DNA of 64,000 bases. Origin: Bacteroidota bacterium. GTDB lineage: Bacteria > Bacteroidota > Bacteroidia > Chitinophagales > Chitinophagaceae. Below are positions 50,015-60,354 of the stretch, one piece after another. The translations under genes were made by a program, and so were the position numbers. The stretch lies in NCBI GenBank assembly GCA_947456625.1, contig CANGQJ010000005.1, forward strand, positions 62,001 to 126,000. Reading direction: 5' to 3'. Numbering within the stretch: the stretch's first letter is position 1; each line of letters opens with the position of its first letter. The notes beneath the pieces were generated by a model that worked only from the letters and a program-made list of their open reading frames with translations, was not told the DNA's origin and did not search any database.

Positions 50015-51772
50015 TTAAGGATGATTCACTACAAATATAGGCAATCGAGTTTGAGGTTGCCCCATCATTTGTTTTACAGATTTTAAATATTGAAACGACT
50101 GCCAACTCTCTACGCCAAGTTCTTCTTTAATTGCTTTTGTTTTTACTTTATCCTCATAGCCTTCTATTAAATCTTCGATAAATGATTTTGGTTCTGGATA
50201 GAATTTGATGGAATAGCCTTTTAAGTGAGCCATATTTGCTGCTGTTGCAACTGCATCATTTAAATTTCCAATTTTATCAACCAGACCCACTTTTACAGCA
50301 TCGGCCCCTATCCATACCCTACCTTGTGCAATAGTATCAATATAGTCAATTGATTTTTTTCTTCCTTGTGCAACCCTTAATTTAAAAGCATTATAAATAC
50401 TATCTACACCTGCTTGAATAAATTTTTGTTCTGTTGCATTTAATGCCCTAGTAGCAGAAGGAGCATCGGCGTAAGTGCTTGTATTTACTCGATCAAATGT
50501 AATTCCTAATTTATTTTTCATGAAATTGCTAATGTTAGGAATCACCGAGAAAACACCAATAGAGCCTGTAATGGTATTGGCATCCGCTAATATACTGTCT
50601 GCGTTACAAGCAATATAATAACCACCAGAAGCAGCATAATTTCCCATGCTTACCACCAAAGGTTTCTCTTTTTTTAATAAATCTAATTCTCTCCAAATGA
50701 TATCGCTGGCAAGTGCGCTACCCCCAGGTGAATTAACCCTAAGTACTACTGCATCTATATTTTTATCGTTTCTTAATTTTTGAATTAACACCCTGTAGTC
50801 ATCACTGGCAATACTATTGTTTTGACTTTTACCCATCACAATATCGCCGTCGGCATATATAATAGCAATTTTACCAGAACCAGATCCTCTAATTGCAACC
50901 GAGGAAGCGTAATCGTTAAAATTTAAAAACGAGATATCCTGTGATTTTGAAATACGTAGTTTTTGTGCAATTACTTTTTTAACCTGATCATCATAAAAAA
51001 GACCATCTACCAAATTATATTTAAGCGCATCCTTTGCGTTTTGTACAAGTCCTTTATCAGAAATATATTTTAAAGTATCGGCATTTAAACTTCTTTGCTG
51101 CGCAGCGCCCTGAATAAAACTATTGTATACTCCATTTAACCAAACACTGGTTTGTAGTTTATTGGCAGGCGACATTTCGGTGTATCTAAAAGGTTCGGTT
51201 GCACTTTTAAATTTTCCTGCATAAAAAACCTGAGGCTGAATTTCTAATTTATCTAAAAGTCCTTTCAAAAACATGGTTTCGTAAGAAAAACCAGCCCATT
51301 CTAGCCCACCTTGAGGATGGGTGTATATTTGATTTGCCACATTTGCAATCCAATACCCTTTTTGCGTAATTGTTTCTCCAAATGCAACGATAAATTTATT
51401 TGATTTTTTAAAATCAATTAAGGCAGTTCTGATTTCATCGGAAGCAGCATACCCATTTGGATTTTGTTGGCATTTTATATAAATACCTTTAATTGCAGAA
51501 TCGGTTTTTGCATGTTTAATTAAAGCTATTAGCTCCGACAAACTTGGCACTTTGCCTTTTTTCTTATTAATCAATTCTGAAAACGCATCCGACTTTGTTT
51601 GCTCTGGAAAATCTTCTGATAAATCTAAAACCAATACCGAATTAGTTGCAACCAATTTTGGTTCTTCATTGGAAAACGAAGATGCAACACCAACTAAAAC
51701 AAACAAACCAAGTAAAGTAAATATGATGAGCGATAATAAGCTTGCAAAAACAATTTTAAAAAAACTTTTCAT
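50015..51772 (-). CDS. sppA: signal peptide peptidase SppA, 67-kDa type
   Basis: Membrane-bound S49 serine peptidase of 585 residues that degrades cleaved signal peptides. TM anchor at about 7-31. The N-terminal S49 domain supplies the catalytic Lys187 (VFYAGKFKSATEPF), and the C-terminal S49 domain the Ser382 nucleophile (GNYAASGGYYIACNAD). VVLRVNSPGGSALASDIIW is also typical. The duplicated architecture matches the E. coli 67K form, not the short archaeal/Bacillus form. First gene of a three-gene minus-strand operon with a permease and an SRPBCC protein. Confidence 0.95.
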   Translation of the reverse strand: MKSFFKIVFASLLSLIIFTLLGLFVLVGVASSFSNEEPKLVATNSVLVLDLSEDFPEQTKSDAFSELINKKKGKVPSLSELIALIKHAKTDSAIKGIYIKCQQNPNGYAASDEIRTALIDFKKSNKFIVAFGETITQKGYWIANVANQIYTHPQGGLEWAGFSYETMFLKGLLDKLEIQPQVFYAGKFKSATEPFRYTEMSPANKLQTSVWLNGVYNSFIQGAAQQRSLNADTLKYISDKGLVQNAKDALKYNLVDGLFYDDQVKKVIAQKLRISKSQDISFLNFNDYASSVAIRGSGSGKIAIIYADGDIVMGKSQNNSIASDDYRVLIQKLRNDKNIDAVVLRVNSPGGSALASDIIWRELDLLKKEKPLVVSMGNYAASGGYYIACNADSILADANTITGSIGVFSVIPNISNFMKNKLGITFDRVNTSTYADAPSATRALNATEQKFIQAGVDSIYNAFKLRVAQGRKKSIDYIDTIAQGRVWIGADAVKVGLVDKIGNLNDAVATAANMAHLKGYSIKFYPEPKSFIEDLIEGYEDKVKTKAIKEELGVESWQSFQYLKSVKQMMGQPQTRLPIFVVNHP

Positions 51773-51874
51773 GTATTAAATTGAAGGTAAAAAGAATACC
51801 ACTAAAATAGCGGAAACTAAAATAGGGTAACAGTGTAAAATTATGGATATTTGAGCTACTTTTATAATCCTTCT

Positions 51875-52363
51875 ATGAATAAAGTATACCTCTTGATAGG
51901 TGGCAATATGGGCGATCGAATGGCAAATTTGAATAAAGCCATTAACTACTTAGAGCAAACAATTGGGCCTATCCAAAAAAAATCTTCGGTATACGAAACT
52001 GCTGCTTGGGGCAACACCAACCAGCCTAGCTTTTTAAACCAAGCAATATTATTGGAATCAAGTTTTAATGCCAACCAAATCATGCATCTTTTACTAGCCA
52101 TTGAATCCAAAATGGGACGGGTGCGCACCGAAAATATGGGTCCAAGAACAATTGATTTAGATATTATTTATTTTAATAACGAGGTTATTTCCAATAATTT
52201 AATAACCATCCCGCATCCAAAAATTTTTGATAGGAAATTTGTATTAATGCCCCTCGTAGAAATAGACCCTAACTTCATTCATCCCGTTTTAAATAAATCA
52301 AACACATTATTGTTGAAAGAATGTGGAGATTCTCTTGCTGTGTATAAAAAAAGAGATTTCTAA
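51875..52363 (+). CDS. folK: 2-amino-4-hydroxy-6-hydroxymethyldihydropteridine pyrophosphokinase
   Basis: HPPK transfers pyrophosphate from ATP to the pterin in folate synthesis. The 162-residue protein shows LLIGGNMGDRMANL at the N-terminus, SSVYETAAWGNTNQPSFLNQ and RTENMGPRTIDLDIIYFNN (metal-binding Asp pair). IPHPKIFDRKFVLMPLVEI completes it. The frame extends to 51851, but MNKVYLLIGG is the family start. In several Bacteroidota folK is adjacent or fused to a deoxynucleoside kinase gene; here that kinase follows 43 bp downstream. Confidence 0.95.
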   Translation: MNKVYLLIGGNMGDRMANLNKAINYLEQTIGPIQKKSSVYETAAWGNTNQPSFLNQAILLESSFNANQIMHLLLAIESKMGRVRTENMGPRTIDLDIIYFNNEVISNNLITIPHPKIFDRKFVLMPLVEIDPNFIHPVLNKSNTLLLKECGDSLAVYKKRDF

Positions 52364-52376
52364 GCACCTGGCTTAC

Positions 52377-52384
52377 TATATTTG
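52377..52384 (+). promoter_or_regulatory. -7 box (TATATTTG) for the deoxynucleoside kinase gene
   Basis: Exact TAnnTTTG match in the 43-bp gap after folK, 22 bp before the next ATG, so the kinase may have its own promoter. Confidence 0.45.
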
Positions 52385-52406
52385 ATCAAGTAGAATAGAG
52401 AAAATT

Positions 52407-53039
52407 ATGAATTATCGTTTTATAGCAATTGAGGGGAATATTGGTGCGGGGAAAACTACGCTGTCACATTTATTATCACAACATTATAATGCAAAGTTGG
52501 TATTAGAGGAATTTGCCGAAAATCCTTTTTTGACAAAATTTTATGAGAATCCAAAACAATATGCATTTCCATTAGAGCTATTTTTTTTAGCAGAACGTTT
52601 TAAGCAACAACAAGAGCTCATTAAAAATAAAGACTTGTTTCAAGAAGTGACCATTTCGGATTATATTTTTACAAAGTGTTTATTATTTGCAAAAGTAAAT
52701 TTACCCGAAGAAGAATTTAGATTGTATCAAAAAATGTTCGATGTTTTTTATCAGCAACTTACCCCACCCGATATTTTAATTTACTTGCACGCTCCTGTAA
52801 ATAAACTTCAAGGCAATATCAAAAAACGTAACCGCAAATTTGAACAAGCCATCCCTGACGAGTACCTCTTTAAGATTCAGGAGACTTATACCAGCTACAT
52901 AAAGCAGCATAATATAAAAACCCTATTTATAGACGCTAGTAATGCCGATTTCCTATACAATGAGGCACATTTTAAAGTAATTACCGATGCCTTGGATAAG
53001 GATTTAGAGGACGGTCAGCATTATTTTAATTTACCTTAA
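52407..53039 (+). CDS. deoxynucleoside kinase
   Basis: A 210-residue dNK/dCK-family kinase that phosphorylates deoxynucleosides for salvage. The P-loop GNIGAGKTTL is near residues 10-19, then VLEEFAENPFLTKFY (catalytic Glu) and FPLELFFLAERFKQQQ. TISDYIFTKCLLFA is the D-Y variant of the DRS-like motif. IKKRNRKFEQAIPDEYL is the lid with Arg residues. Substrate preference (dG/dA versus dC/T) is not obvious. It is followed after 9 bp by an MFS gene. Confidence 0.92.
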   Translation: MNYRFIAIEGNIGAGKTTLSHLLSQHYNAKLVLEEFAENPFLTKFYENPKQYAFPLELFFLAERFKQQQELIKNKDLFQEVTISDYIFTKCLLFAKVNLPEEEFRLYQKMFDVFYQQLTPPDILIYLHAPVNKLQGNIKKRNRKFEQAIPDEYLFKIQETYTSYIKQHNIKTLFIDASNADFLYNEAHFKVITDALDKDLEDGQHYFNLP

Positions 53040-53048
53040 TTTAGTATT

Positions 53049-54317
53049 ATGCAAAATGAACAAGCTAACATTAAACAAAATTCATTTGGGGCGCTGCAAG
53101 TAACAGAGTTTAGAAATTTAATGTTGGGGAGGTTTTTATTTATCATGGGTTTAAGAATGATGGGCACTTTAGTTGGCTGGTGGATTTATGAATTAACAAA
53201 CCAGCCTTTTGCCATTGGACTTATTGGTCTTGCGGAAGTAATACCAGCCGTGTCACTTTCCTTATATGCGGGACATGTAATTGATATTAGCGAAAAAAGA
53301 AAACTATTACTTAGAGGTGTAATATGTTATTTGATTTGTGCGGCTGGTTTACTTGCACTATCTATATTTAATGACAAAACAGATCATGCAAATAATCATC
53401 CAACACTAGTCATTGCAATTTGTATTTACTTTTTAATTTTTTGTACCGGTATTATAAGATCCTTTACTGGGCCTAGTTTTGGGACTATTGTAGGTGCAAT
53501 TATTCCTAAACATTTATTACAAAATGCAACTACTTGGAGTCAAGGTATTTGGCTTACTGCCTCTATTTTGGGACATGCCATTGTAGGATTTATCATTGCC
53601 GGATTTGGACAAACTGGTGCTTTAGTTTTGGTTGTTATACTTGTAAGTTTAGGATTCATTTTTATTTCTAAAATAAACCCATTACCCCCACACGCCGATA
53701 TTATTGTGGATCAAAAACCAATGGAAAGTGTTAAAGAAGGTTTGCGATTTGTATTTAATACCAAGGAAGTATTGGGTGCGCTTTCACTGGATTTATTTGC
53801 CGTTTTATTTGGCGGTGCTGTGGCCATGATTCCCGTATTTGCAAAGGATATTTTAAAAGTAGGGCCTATTGGTTTTGGATGGTTAAATGCGGCATCTGAC
53901 ATTGGTGCAATTTTAATTATTTTAATAATTACCATATTCCCTGTTAAAACCGGTCAAGGAAAAAAACTATTACTTGCAGTAGCCGGGTTTGGAGTATGTA
54001 TAATCGTGTTTGCACTTTCTAAAATATTTTGGATCTCATTTATAGCACTCGTTATTAGTGGAATTTTAGACGGGTTTAGTATGATATTTAGAGGCACCAT
54101 TGTACAATTAAAAACCCCCGATCATATGCGCGGCAGGGTAATGAGCGTAAACTCCATGTTTATAAATAGCAGCAATGAATTAGGTCAATTTGAAAGTGGT
54201 GTGGCTGCTAAATTAATGGGCGTAATTCCATCCGTTGTATTTGGAGGTAGTATGACTTTACTAGTTGTATTTGTTACTTGGTTTAAAGCACCTAGTTTAC
54301 GTAAAATGGAATATTAG
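53049..54317 (+). CDS. MFS transporter, EntS/DHA3-like
   Basis: A 422-residue major facilitator with about 12 helices. GRFLFIMGLRMMGTLVGWWI and GLIGLAEVIPAVSLSLYAGH are TM1-2, followed by VIDISEKRKLLLRG (motif A-like loop). A TM4-5 region reads IIRSFTGPSFGTIVGAIIP. A late DHMRGRVMSVNSMFINSSNE motif between TM10 and TM11 is characteristic of the enterobactin-exporter/macrolide-efflux-like DHA3 branch. Substrate unknown. Cotranscribed with the deoxynucleoside kinase by spacing, though no functional tie is evident. Confidence 0.88.
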   Translation: MQNEQANIKQNSFGALQVTEFRNLMLGRFLFIMGLRMMGTLVGWWIYELTNQPFAIGLIGLAEVIPAVSLSLYAGHVIDISEKRKLLLRGVICYLICAAGLLALSIFNDKTDHANNHPTLVIAICIYFLIFCTGIIRSFTGPSFGTIVGAIIPKHLLQNATTWSQGIWLTASILGHAIVGFIIAGFGQTGALVLVVILVSLGFIFISKINPLPPHADIIVDQKPMESVKEGLRFVFNTKEVLGALSLDLFAVLFGGAVAMIPVFAKDILKVGPIGFGWLNAASDIGAILIILIITIFPVKTGQGKKLLLAVAGFGVCIIVFALSKIFWISFIALVISGILDGFSMIFRGTIVQLKTPDHMRGRVMSVNSMFINSSNELGQFESGVAAKLMGVIPSVVFGGSMTLLVVFVTWFKAPSLRKMEY

Positions 54318-54349
54318 TATTTGCAATTATTTATCAGCAGTAACTAATT

Positions 54350-54931
54350 TTATTTCGCTAACAGTCCAATCATAACATCATGCACTGCTGGACAGAATTC
54401 TGCATTCTTCATGGTGATTTTATCTCTTTTAAAGAAAACATCTTCGTCGGTATAAGGGAACCTTTCACAATCCGTAGGCCTATGATCGTAAATACTACAA
54501 GTATTATCGGTGTCCAAAAAAGGACATGGCTTTGTTTTTACAACATAATCCCCCTCATTGTCCATAGATAAATATTTTTCAATAAAGGCTACTTCCTTCA
54601 TCCCCATAGCCTTACTAATGCGCTTAATATCGGGCATTTTAAAGCGTGGTGAATAATTTTTGCAGCACCTTGCGCAATCTAAACAGTTTATTTTTTCAAA
54701 AGCCGCATCATGCAAATCTGGCAATTGTTTTAAAATAACGCGTTTATCCACTCGTTTCAAAAAGTTTTGAAACTTTTTGAGTATCTCTGGGGCAGGAGTT
54801 TCGTATAAATGTTCAACAGATGGGGCCATAACTAGCTCAAAGGTACCTATTTTATGGGTCATCCACAACCTTTCCCCACCCACTTTATTCGCTTTCATTA
54901 AGCCTTGATAATTAAGTATATTTGTGGCCAT
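54350..54931 (-). CDS. YkgJ-family cysteine cluster protein
   Basis: A 193-residue protein with the CxxCxxCC-type cluster: [17 protein letters not shown], followed by [20 protein letters not shown] with DCERFPY and EFCPAVHD. That is eight or more conserved Cys expected to bind zinc or an Fe-S cluster. Function of the family is not established. The N-terminal start is uncertain: 54931 overlaps the gcvP promoter region, while 54898 (second Met) would clear it. It is divergent from gcvP. Confidence 0.85.
   Translation of the reverse strand: MATNILNYQGLMKANKVGGERLWMTHKIGTFELVMAPSVEHLYETPAPEILKKFQNFLKRVDKRVILKQLPDLHDAAFEKINCLDCARCCKNYSPRFKMPDIKRISKAMGMKEVAFIEKYLSMDNEGDYVVKTKPCPFLDTDNTCSIYDHRPTDCERFPYTDEDVFFKRDKITMKNAEFCPAVHDVMIGLLAK
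54917..54924 (+). promoter_or_regulatory. -7 box (TATATTTG) for gcvP
   Basis: Exact TAnnTTTG match 23 bp before the gcvP ATG at 54947. It lies inside the longest reading of the divergent cysteine-cluster gene. Confidence 0.5.
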
Positions 54932-54946
54932 TTAAAACCTTCTTTT

Positions 54947-57805
54947 ATGTTGCAATCAAGTACAAGTGGAGCAGAGTTTATCAAAAGACATATTGGCCCT
55001 AGTGATGCCGATACTCAAAAAATGCTAGAAAGCATTGGTGCAAAATCCTTAAATGAATTAATTGAAAAAACAGTTCCTAATAATATTCGCTTAAAACAGC
55101 CAATGAATATTCCAACAGGCTTGTCCGAGTTTGAAATGTTACAAGCTTTGCAAGCAGTTGGGTCAAAAAACATAGTTGCCAAAAATTTTATTGGACAAGG
55201 TTACTATGGCACAATAACGCCAAGTGTAATTCTTAGAAATATTTTTGAAAACCCAGGTTGGTATACTCAATACACTCCTTACCAAGCCGAAATTGCTCAA
55301 GGTCGTTTAGAAAGTTTATTAAACTACCAAACAATGGTGTCCGACTTAACAGGACTTCCAATTGCAAATGCATCTTTACTTGACGAAGCAACAGCTGCTG
55401 CCGAAGCCATGGCAATGATATTTAACCATGTGAATAAAGGGGACAATATCACGCAACCCAAATTATTTGTTGATGCAAATATATTTGCACAAACAAAGGA
55501 TGTATTAGTTACAAGAGCTAATCCAATTGGCATTGAATTAGTAGAGGGCGATTTTCAATCATCCAATATTGACAATAGTTACTTTGGTGCCATTATTCAA
55601 TATCCAAACAGCAATGGTTCAATTGAGGACTACGAAACATTTATTAATAATGTGCATACTTCTGGCGGTCTTGTAATTTTAATTGCAGACATTTTATCAC
55701 TTACTTTATTAAAAAGCCCAGGTGAGCTAAATGCGGACGTAGCAGTTGGGAATACACAACGCTTTGGCGTTCCAATGGGATTTGGCGGACCTCATGCTGC
55801 TTACTTTGCAACCAAAGATGAATTTAAAAGAGGGATGCCAGGTCGTTTAATTGGCGTGAGTGTGGATGCTCAAGGAAACCGTGCTTTAAGAATGGCATTA
55901 CAAACTCGCGAGCAACATATTAAACGTGAAAAAGCAACATCAAATATTTGTACCGCACAAGCATTACTAGCTAATATGGCCGTGATGTATGCTGTATACC
56001 ATGGTCCTAATGGCATTAAAAAAATTGCAGAAAAAGTACATGGTCTTGCTCAAAGCTTGGATCAACAACTTCAATCAATTGGTATTCAACAAAATAATAC
56101 ATTTTACTTTGATACGTTAAATATAAGTGGATTTGATAGTGCTGCTTTAAATAAACTAGCTAGCGAGGCTCAAATTAATTTTAACTATTTTAAAAACGGA
56201 TCAGTAGGAATTACAATTGACGAAACAACCTCTGCTCAAGATATACATGCTATTGTTACTTTATTTGAAAAATTAACGGGCAAAAAAGCAAATGCTACCA
56301 ATGCTGCTGTAAAAAATGCAAATATTCAATTAAGTCTTGTAAGAACATCTAAATATTTATTACACCCTGTTTTTAATTCCCATCATAGTGAAACTCAAAT
56401 GATGCGTTATATTAAACAACTTGAAAATAAAGACCTGTCCTTAAATACAAGTATGATTAGCTTGGGAAGTTGTACCATGAAATTAAATGCAGCTACTGAA
56501 ATGATTCCAGTAAGTTGGCCTGCATTTAGTAACATGCACCCATTTGCACCAAGTAATCAAACTAAAGGTTACCAGGAGATAGCAGCAGAACTTAGTAAGT
56601 ATTTATGTGAAACCACTGGCTTTACTGCTTGTAGTTTACAACCTAATAGCGGTGCACAGGGCGAATATGCTGGTTTATTAACTATCAGGTCTTATCATAA
56701 AGCACGCAACCAAACCAACAGAGATATTGTATTAATTCCAATTAGTGCACATGGTACCAACCCTGCTAGTGCGGTTATGGCAGGTTTTAAAGTAGTGGTA
56801 GTTGCATGTGATGCTGCTGGAAATATTGATTTTGCAGATTTAAAAGCAAAAGCAACCGAGCATAAAGATAATTTAGGCGCCTTAATGGTTACTTATCCAA
56901 GTACACATGGCGTTTTTGAAGAAACCATTATTGATATATGCCAGACCATTCATGATTTAGGTGGTTTAGTATATATGGATGGTGCAAATATGAATGCCCA
57001 AGTTGGATTAACTAGTCCAGGAAATATTGGTGCCGATGTTTGTCATTTAAACTTACACAAAACATTTGCAATTCCGCACGGCGGTGGCGGCCCTGGCATG
57101 GGACCTATTTGTGTGAATGATAAATTAGCTCCATATTTACCAGGTCATTTTAACAATGGGGATGGCGAAAATGCAGTAAGTGCTGCACCAATAGGATCAG
57201 CAAGTATTTTATTAATTAGTTACGCATATATTAAAATGCTAGGTGCAGAAGGTTTAACACTTTCAACTGCATATGCAATTATGAATGCGAATTATATGAA
57301 GTCGAGACTTGAAAAATATTATACTATTTTATACGCAGGAAAAAATGGCACTTGTGCACACGAGTTTATTATTGACCTTAGACCATTTAAAGCAAGTGCT
57401 GGTATTGAAGCCGAAGATGTTGCTAAACGTTTAATAGACTATGGTTTTCACGCGCCAACTATGAGTTTCCCTGTAGCAGGCACTATAATGATTGAGCCAA
57501 CCGAAAGTGAGGATAAGGCAGAATTAGATCGTTTTTGCGACGCATTAATTGGCATACACAGCGAAATAATAGCAATTGAAAATGGTCAAATGGATAAAGT
57601 AGATAACCCATTAAAAAATGCACCACATACTCAAAATGTTATTTGTGCAGATAATTGGGCGCATGCTTATTCAAGAGAGGTTGCTGCTTTCCCATTACCT
57701 TATGTAAAACAAAATAAATTCTGGCCAACTGTGGCAAGAGTAAATAATACACATGGTGATCGCAATTTAATTTGTACTTGTGAGCCAGTTGCATCCTACG
57801 CCTAA
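54947..57805 (+). CDS. gcvP: glycine dehydrogenase (decarboxylating), P-protein
   Basis: Full-length single-chain P-protein of 952 residues, the PLP-dependent decarboxylase of the glycine cleavage system. Landmarks: [18 protein letters not shown] at the N-terminus, [40 protein letters not shown], and [20 protein letters not shown] at the start of the second half. [19 protein letters not shown] carries the PLP Lys in NLHKTF. The frame begins at 54905 but [15 protein letters not shown] at 54947 follows the -7 box. GcvT and GcvH are not in this window. Confidence 0.96.
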   Translation: MLQSSTSGAEFIKRHIGPSDADTQKMLESIGAKSLNELIEKTVPNNIRLKQPMNIPTGLSEFEMLQALQAVGSKNIVAKNFIGQGYYGTITPSVILRNIFENPGWYTQYTPYQAEIAQGRLESLLNYQTMVSDLTGLPIANASLLDEATAAAEAMAMIFNHVNKGDNITQPKLFVDANIFAQTKDVLVTRANPIGIELVEGDFQSSNIDNSYFGAIIQYPNSNGSIEDYETFINNVHTSGGLVILIADILSLTLLKSPGELNADVAVGNTQRFGVPMGFGGPHAAYFATKDEFKRGMPGRLIGVSVDAQGNRALRMALQTREQHIKREKATSNICTAQALLANMAVMYAVYHGPNGIKKIAEKVHGLAQSLDQQLQSIGIQQNNTFYFDTLNISGFDSAALNKLASEAQINFNYFKNGSVGITIDETTSAQDIHAIVTLFEKLTGKKANATNAAVKNANIQLSLVRTSKYLLHPVFNSHHSETQMMRYIKQLENKDLSLNTSMISLGSCTMKLNAATEMIPVSWPAFSNMHPFAPSNQTKGYQEIAAELSKYLCETTGFTACSLQPNSGAQGEYAGLLTIRSYHKARNQTNRDIVLIPISAHGTNPASAVMAGFKVVVVACDAAGNIDFADLKAKATEHKDNLGALMVTYPSTHGVFEETIIDICQTIHDLGGLVYMDGANMNAQVGLTSPGNIGADVCHLNLHKTFAIPHGGGGPGMGPICVNDKLAPYLPGHFNNGDGENAVSAAPIGSASILLISYAYIKMLGAEGLTLSTAYAIMNANYMKSRLEKYYTILYAGKNGTCAHEFIIDLRPFKASAGIEAEDVAKRLIDYGFHAPTMSFPVAGTIMIEPTESEDKAELDRFCDALIGIHSEIIAIENGQMDKVDNPLKNAPHTQNVICADNWAHAYSREVAAFPLPYVKQNKFWPTVARVNNTHGDRNLICTCEPVASYA

Positions 57806-57840
57806 TTGTAAGCAAATACATATTTAGTAACTTAAAATAC

Positions 57841-57881
57841 AAAAAGCCCCATTAGGTAAAATACTTAATGGGGCTTTTTTT
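57841..57881. terminator. strong bidirectional terminator after gcvP
   Basis: AAAAAGCCCCATTA pairs with TAATGGGGCTTTTT (14-bp stem, loop of about 10) and is followed by more Ts. It serves gcvP and the convergent regulator gene. Confidence 0.88.
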
Positions 57882-57899
57882 AGGCAATTAACTTAATAA

Positions 57900-58310
57900 T
57901 TATCTAATATCTGCAATAGTGCTGGTGTGATTGGTATTGCTTAACATAAATTCATACAATCCAATAATTTTTTCTTTGTCTTTTACTAAAATATTTAAAC
58001 GTTCTAAATCGGATTCTAGGTTTTTTAATTTTTTACTCTCCGATTCATATCTTATGGTAAAGTCATCGGGCCTAACCCTATTCATTGAACTTCCATCAAG
58101 AATCATTTGTCCATCACCAGTTAATACCCATAAAATATTGAGTTCAGGAAAGTAGTTGTGAATTTTAATTAAGATGTCTGACCCAACTGAACCCAGGTTT
58201 TTAAGTTGTTTTGAATAATACCCATTGGATAAATGAATATTTCTTTCAAAGGAATGAGGTGAGATTGACCTAAACTGTAGGTACATTGCAATTCTTTCAA
58301 TTGGTTTCAT
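57900..58310 (-). CDS. phage-repressor-like DNA-binding protein with C-terminal coiled coil
   Basis: A 136-residue protein. Residues 1-75 look like the repressor-type HTH domain common in Bacteroidota: MKPIERIAMYLQFRSISPHS, then LSNGYYSKQLKNLGSVGSDI, with IHNYFPELNILWVLTGDGQM. That LTGDG(x)M ending is typical of CI-like HTH proteins in this phylum. Residues ~90-122 form a charged coiled coil (ESKKLKNLESDLERLNILVK). The peptidase/LexA-like domain of CI is absent. No phage genes surround it. Two direct repeats just upstream of its promoter region are good candidates for its operator. Confidence 0.78.
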   Translation of the reverse strand: MKPIERIAMYLQFRSISPHSFERNIHLSNGYYSKQLKNLGSVGSDILIKIHNYFPELNILWVLTGDGQMILDGSSMNRVRPDDFTIRYESESKKLKNLESDLERLNILVKDKEKIIGLYEFMLSNTNHTSTIADIR

Positions 58311-58374
58311 AGATAATTGTTTTATTGGTTATAGAACATATCCAATATTAAAACCAATCATCATATTAAAGAAA

Positions 58375-58413
58375 ATACTTAGGCCTCATTTTGCATATAC
58401 TTAGGCCTCATTT
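58375..58413. repeat. two direct repeats of a 17-bp site, 22-bp period
   Basis: ATACTTAGGCCTCATTT occurs at 58375-58391 and again at 58397-58413 without mismatch, 22 bp apart (about two helical turns). Each contains the palindromic core AGGCCT. They lie 65-104 bp upstream of the repressor-like gene, so they are likely operator sites. Confidence 0.7.
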
Positions 58414-58436
58414 GTATATGGCAGTAATAATGTTAA

Positions 58437-60350
58437 TTATTGCTTTTCGCTTAGCTCAAGCCATCTTAATTCAGCAGTTTCAAGCATTTCATTTACTTTA
58501 GATAAGTCCTCACTGATAGCAATAATTTCCTCGTAATTTAAATTAGGATTATTTAACTTTTGAGTCAACTCCTGCTTTTTAACTTCAAGCAAAGGCATTT
58601 CCTTGTTTAAATTTTCAAGTTCCAATTTTTCCTTATACGTTAGCTTCTCGGCTTGTTTTTTTTCAGTAACAGGTGTAATAGTAGTAGTTGCTTTTATTGG
58701 CTCAGGAGTAACTTCCTTAGAAACACTAATATCTGTGCTTAGTGAAGCATAGCTTTGTTTTGATTTTTCTAAAATTCTAAACTGTGTATAGTTGCCTGGA
58801 TAATCGCGTATCACTCCTTCTCCTTCAAAAATAAATAAGTGATCCACTAGTTTGTCCATAAAATACCTGTCATGCGAAACAAGTAATACACAGCCTGCGT
58901 AGTCTAATAAAAATTGTTCAAGTACCGCAAGGGTTGGTAAATCTAAGTCGTTGGTAGGCTCATCTAATATTAAGAAATTGGGATTCTTAAATAATATTGT
59001 TAAAAGCTGTAAACGTTTTTTTTCGCCTCCGCTTAATGCGCTTAAATAAGTGTATTGTTTGTCTGGAGTAAATAAAAACAATTCTAAAAACTGGGCTGCA
59101 CTTAAGGAACCGCCACTAGCTAAAGGAAACTGCTCTGCAAAAGTTTTTAAATACTCAATAACACGCATATCTTTTTTATATACCAGGCCTTCCTGAGAAA
59201 AGTGTCCAAACACAATGGTTTCACCCACATTAATTTTACCACTATCTGGTTGCGTAATGCCTTGTAATATTTGTAAAAAAGTACTTTTGCCAACTCCATT
59301 TTTACCAACAATACCTATTCGCTCACCTTTACTAAAAGTATAATCAAACCCTTTTAAGACTACCAAATCCCCGTAGGATTTATACACTTTTTTTGCCTCA
59401 ATAATTTTTCCTCCCAAACGGGTCATCTTCATGTCCAATTGCAAATTGGCATCATCAATTTTTTGTTTTGCCTTTGCTTCTACTTCATAAAAATTATCCT
59501 GCCTACTTTTACTTTTTGTAGTTCTTGCTTTGGGTTGCTTACGCATCCATTCTAATTCTTTTCTAAATGTATTTTTTGCTTTGTCAATGCTTGCAAGTTC
59601 CGATTCTATACGTGCAGCTTTTTTTTCTAAATAATTTTCATAGTCCCCTTTATAGCTGTACAATTTTTCACGCTCTAGTTCCCAAATTTCATCGGTAACT
59701 GCTTCTAAAAAATACCTATCATGAGACACTAATAATAAAGTAACTTTTTCCTGCTCTAAATAATTTTCAAGCCATTCAATCATATTTAAATCCAAATGAT
59801 TTGTAGGTTCATCCATTAATAACAAAACATGCTTTGGCTCAAATCCAATTTGTATTAAAGTTTTAGCCAAGGAAACGCGTTTACGTTGTCCTCCACTTAA
59901 TTTAGAAACGGGTTGCTCTAAATGATGAATATTTAACTGCGTTAAAATGGTTTTTACTTTTGACTCAAAATCCCAAGCATTATTTTCTTCCATTTCCATA
60001 ATGGCATTGGTAATCATGTCCTCATCCTCAGACTCCATGGCCATTTCATAATTACTTATGGCTTTCATAGTAGGATGGTCCTGATTAAATAGGTTTTGTG
60101 TTACTGTAGCAGTTTCAATAAATTGTGGGTCTTGCTCAAATAGGACCAAATGGACATCCTTGTGAATTTTACAAGTACCTGTATCGGGGTGCTCTTTCCC
60201 AGATAAAATACGCAGTAAGGTGCTTTTCCCAACTCCATTTCTTGCTATTAGGGCAATTCGGTCACCCTCGTTTATATTAAAACTAATCCCCTTAAAAAGC
60301 GGAGTAATTCCATAACTTTTGGTAAGCCCTTCGACCGATACATAATGCAT
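58437..60350 (-). CDS. ABC-F family ATPase (Uup-like)
   Basis: Soluble tandem ABC ATPase of 637 residues without membrane domain, of the ribosome-associated ABC-F group. First cassette: Walker A ARNGVGKSTLL, signature LSGGQRKRVSLAKTL, Walker B LLLMDEPTNHLDL. The inter-domain linker is rich in Arg/Lys (KQPKARTTKSKSRQDNFYEV). Second cassette: GKNGVGKSTFL, ALSGGEKKRLQLL, FLILDEPTNDLDL. A C-terminal coiled coil (LTYKEKLELENLNKEMPLLE) is the mark of Uup-type members. I start at 60350 (MHYVSVEGLTKSYG) because the -7 box at 60355-60362 excludes the upstream Met at 60371. Confidence 0.92.
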   Translation of the reverse strand: MHYVSVEGLTKSYGITPLFKGISFNINEGDRIALIARNGVGKSTLLRILSGKEHPDTGTCKIHKDVHLVLFEQDPQFIETATVTQNLFNQDHPTMKAISNYEMAMESEDEDMITNAIMEMEENNAWDFESKVKTILTQLNIHHLEQPVSKLSGGQRKRVSLAKTLIQIGFEPKHVLLLMDEPTNHLDLNMIEWLENYLEQEKVTLLLVSHDRYFLEAVTDEIWELEREKLYSYKGDYENYLEKKAARIESELASIDKAKNTFRKELEWMRKQPKARTTKSKSRQDNFYEVEAKAKQKIDDANLQLDMKMTRLGGKIIEAKKVYKSYGDLVVLKGFDYTFSKGERIGIVGKNGVGKSTFLQILQGITQPDSGKINVGETIVFGHFSQEGLVYKKDMRVIEYLKTFAEQFPLASGGSLSAAQFLELFLFTPDKQYTYLSALSGGEKKRLQLLTILFKNPNFLILDEPTNDLDLPTLAVLEQFLLDYAGCVLLVSHDRYFMDKLVDHLFIFEGEGVIRDYPGNYTQFRILEKSKQSYASLSTDISVSKEVTPEPIKATTTITPVTEKKQAEKLTYKEKLELENLNKEMPLLEVKKQELTQKLNNPNLNYEEIIAISEDLSKVNEMLETAELRWLELSEKQ

Positions 60351-60354
60351 GGCG

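Noticed and set aside
57900..58310. Prophage remnant signalled by the CI-like gene
   Set aside because: Flanks are gcvP and an ABC-F gene, with no integrase, structural phage gene or attachment repeat.
58375..58413. CRISPR-like repeat
   Set aside because: Only two copies with a 5-bp spacer and no cas genes; an operator pair is a better reading.
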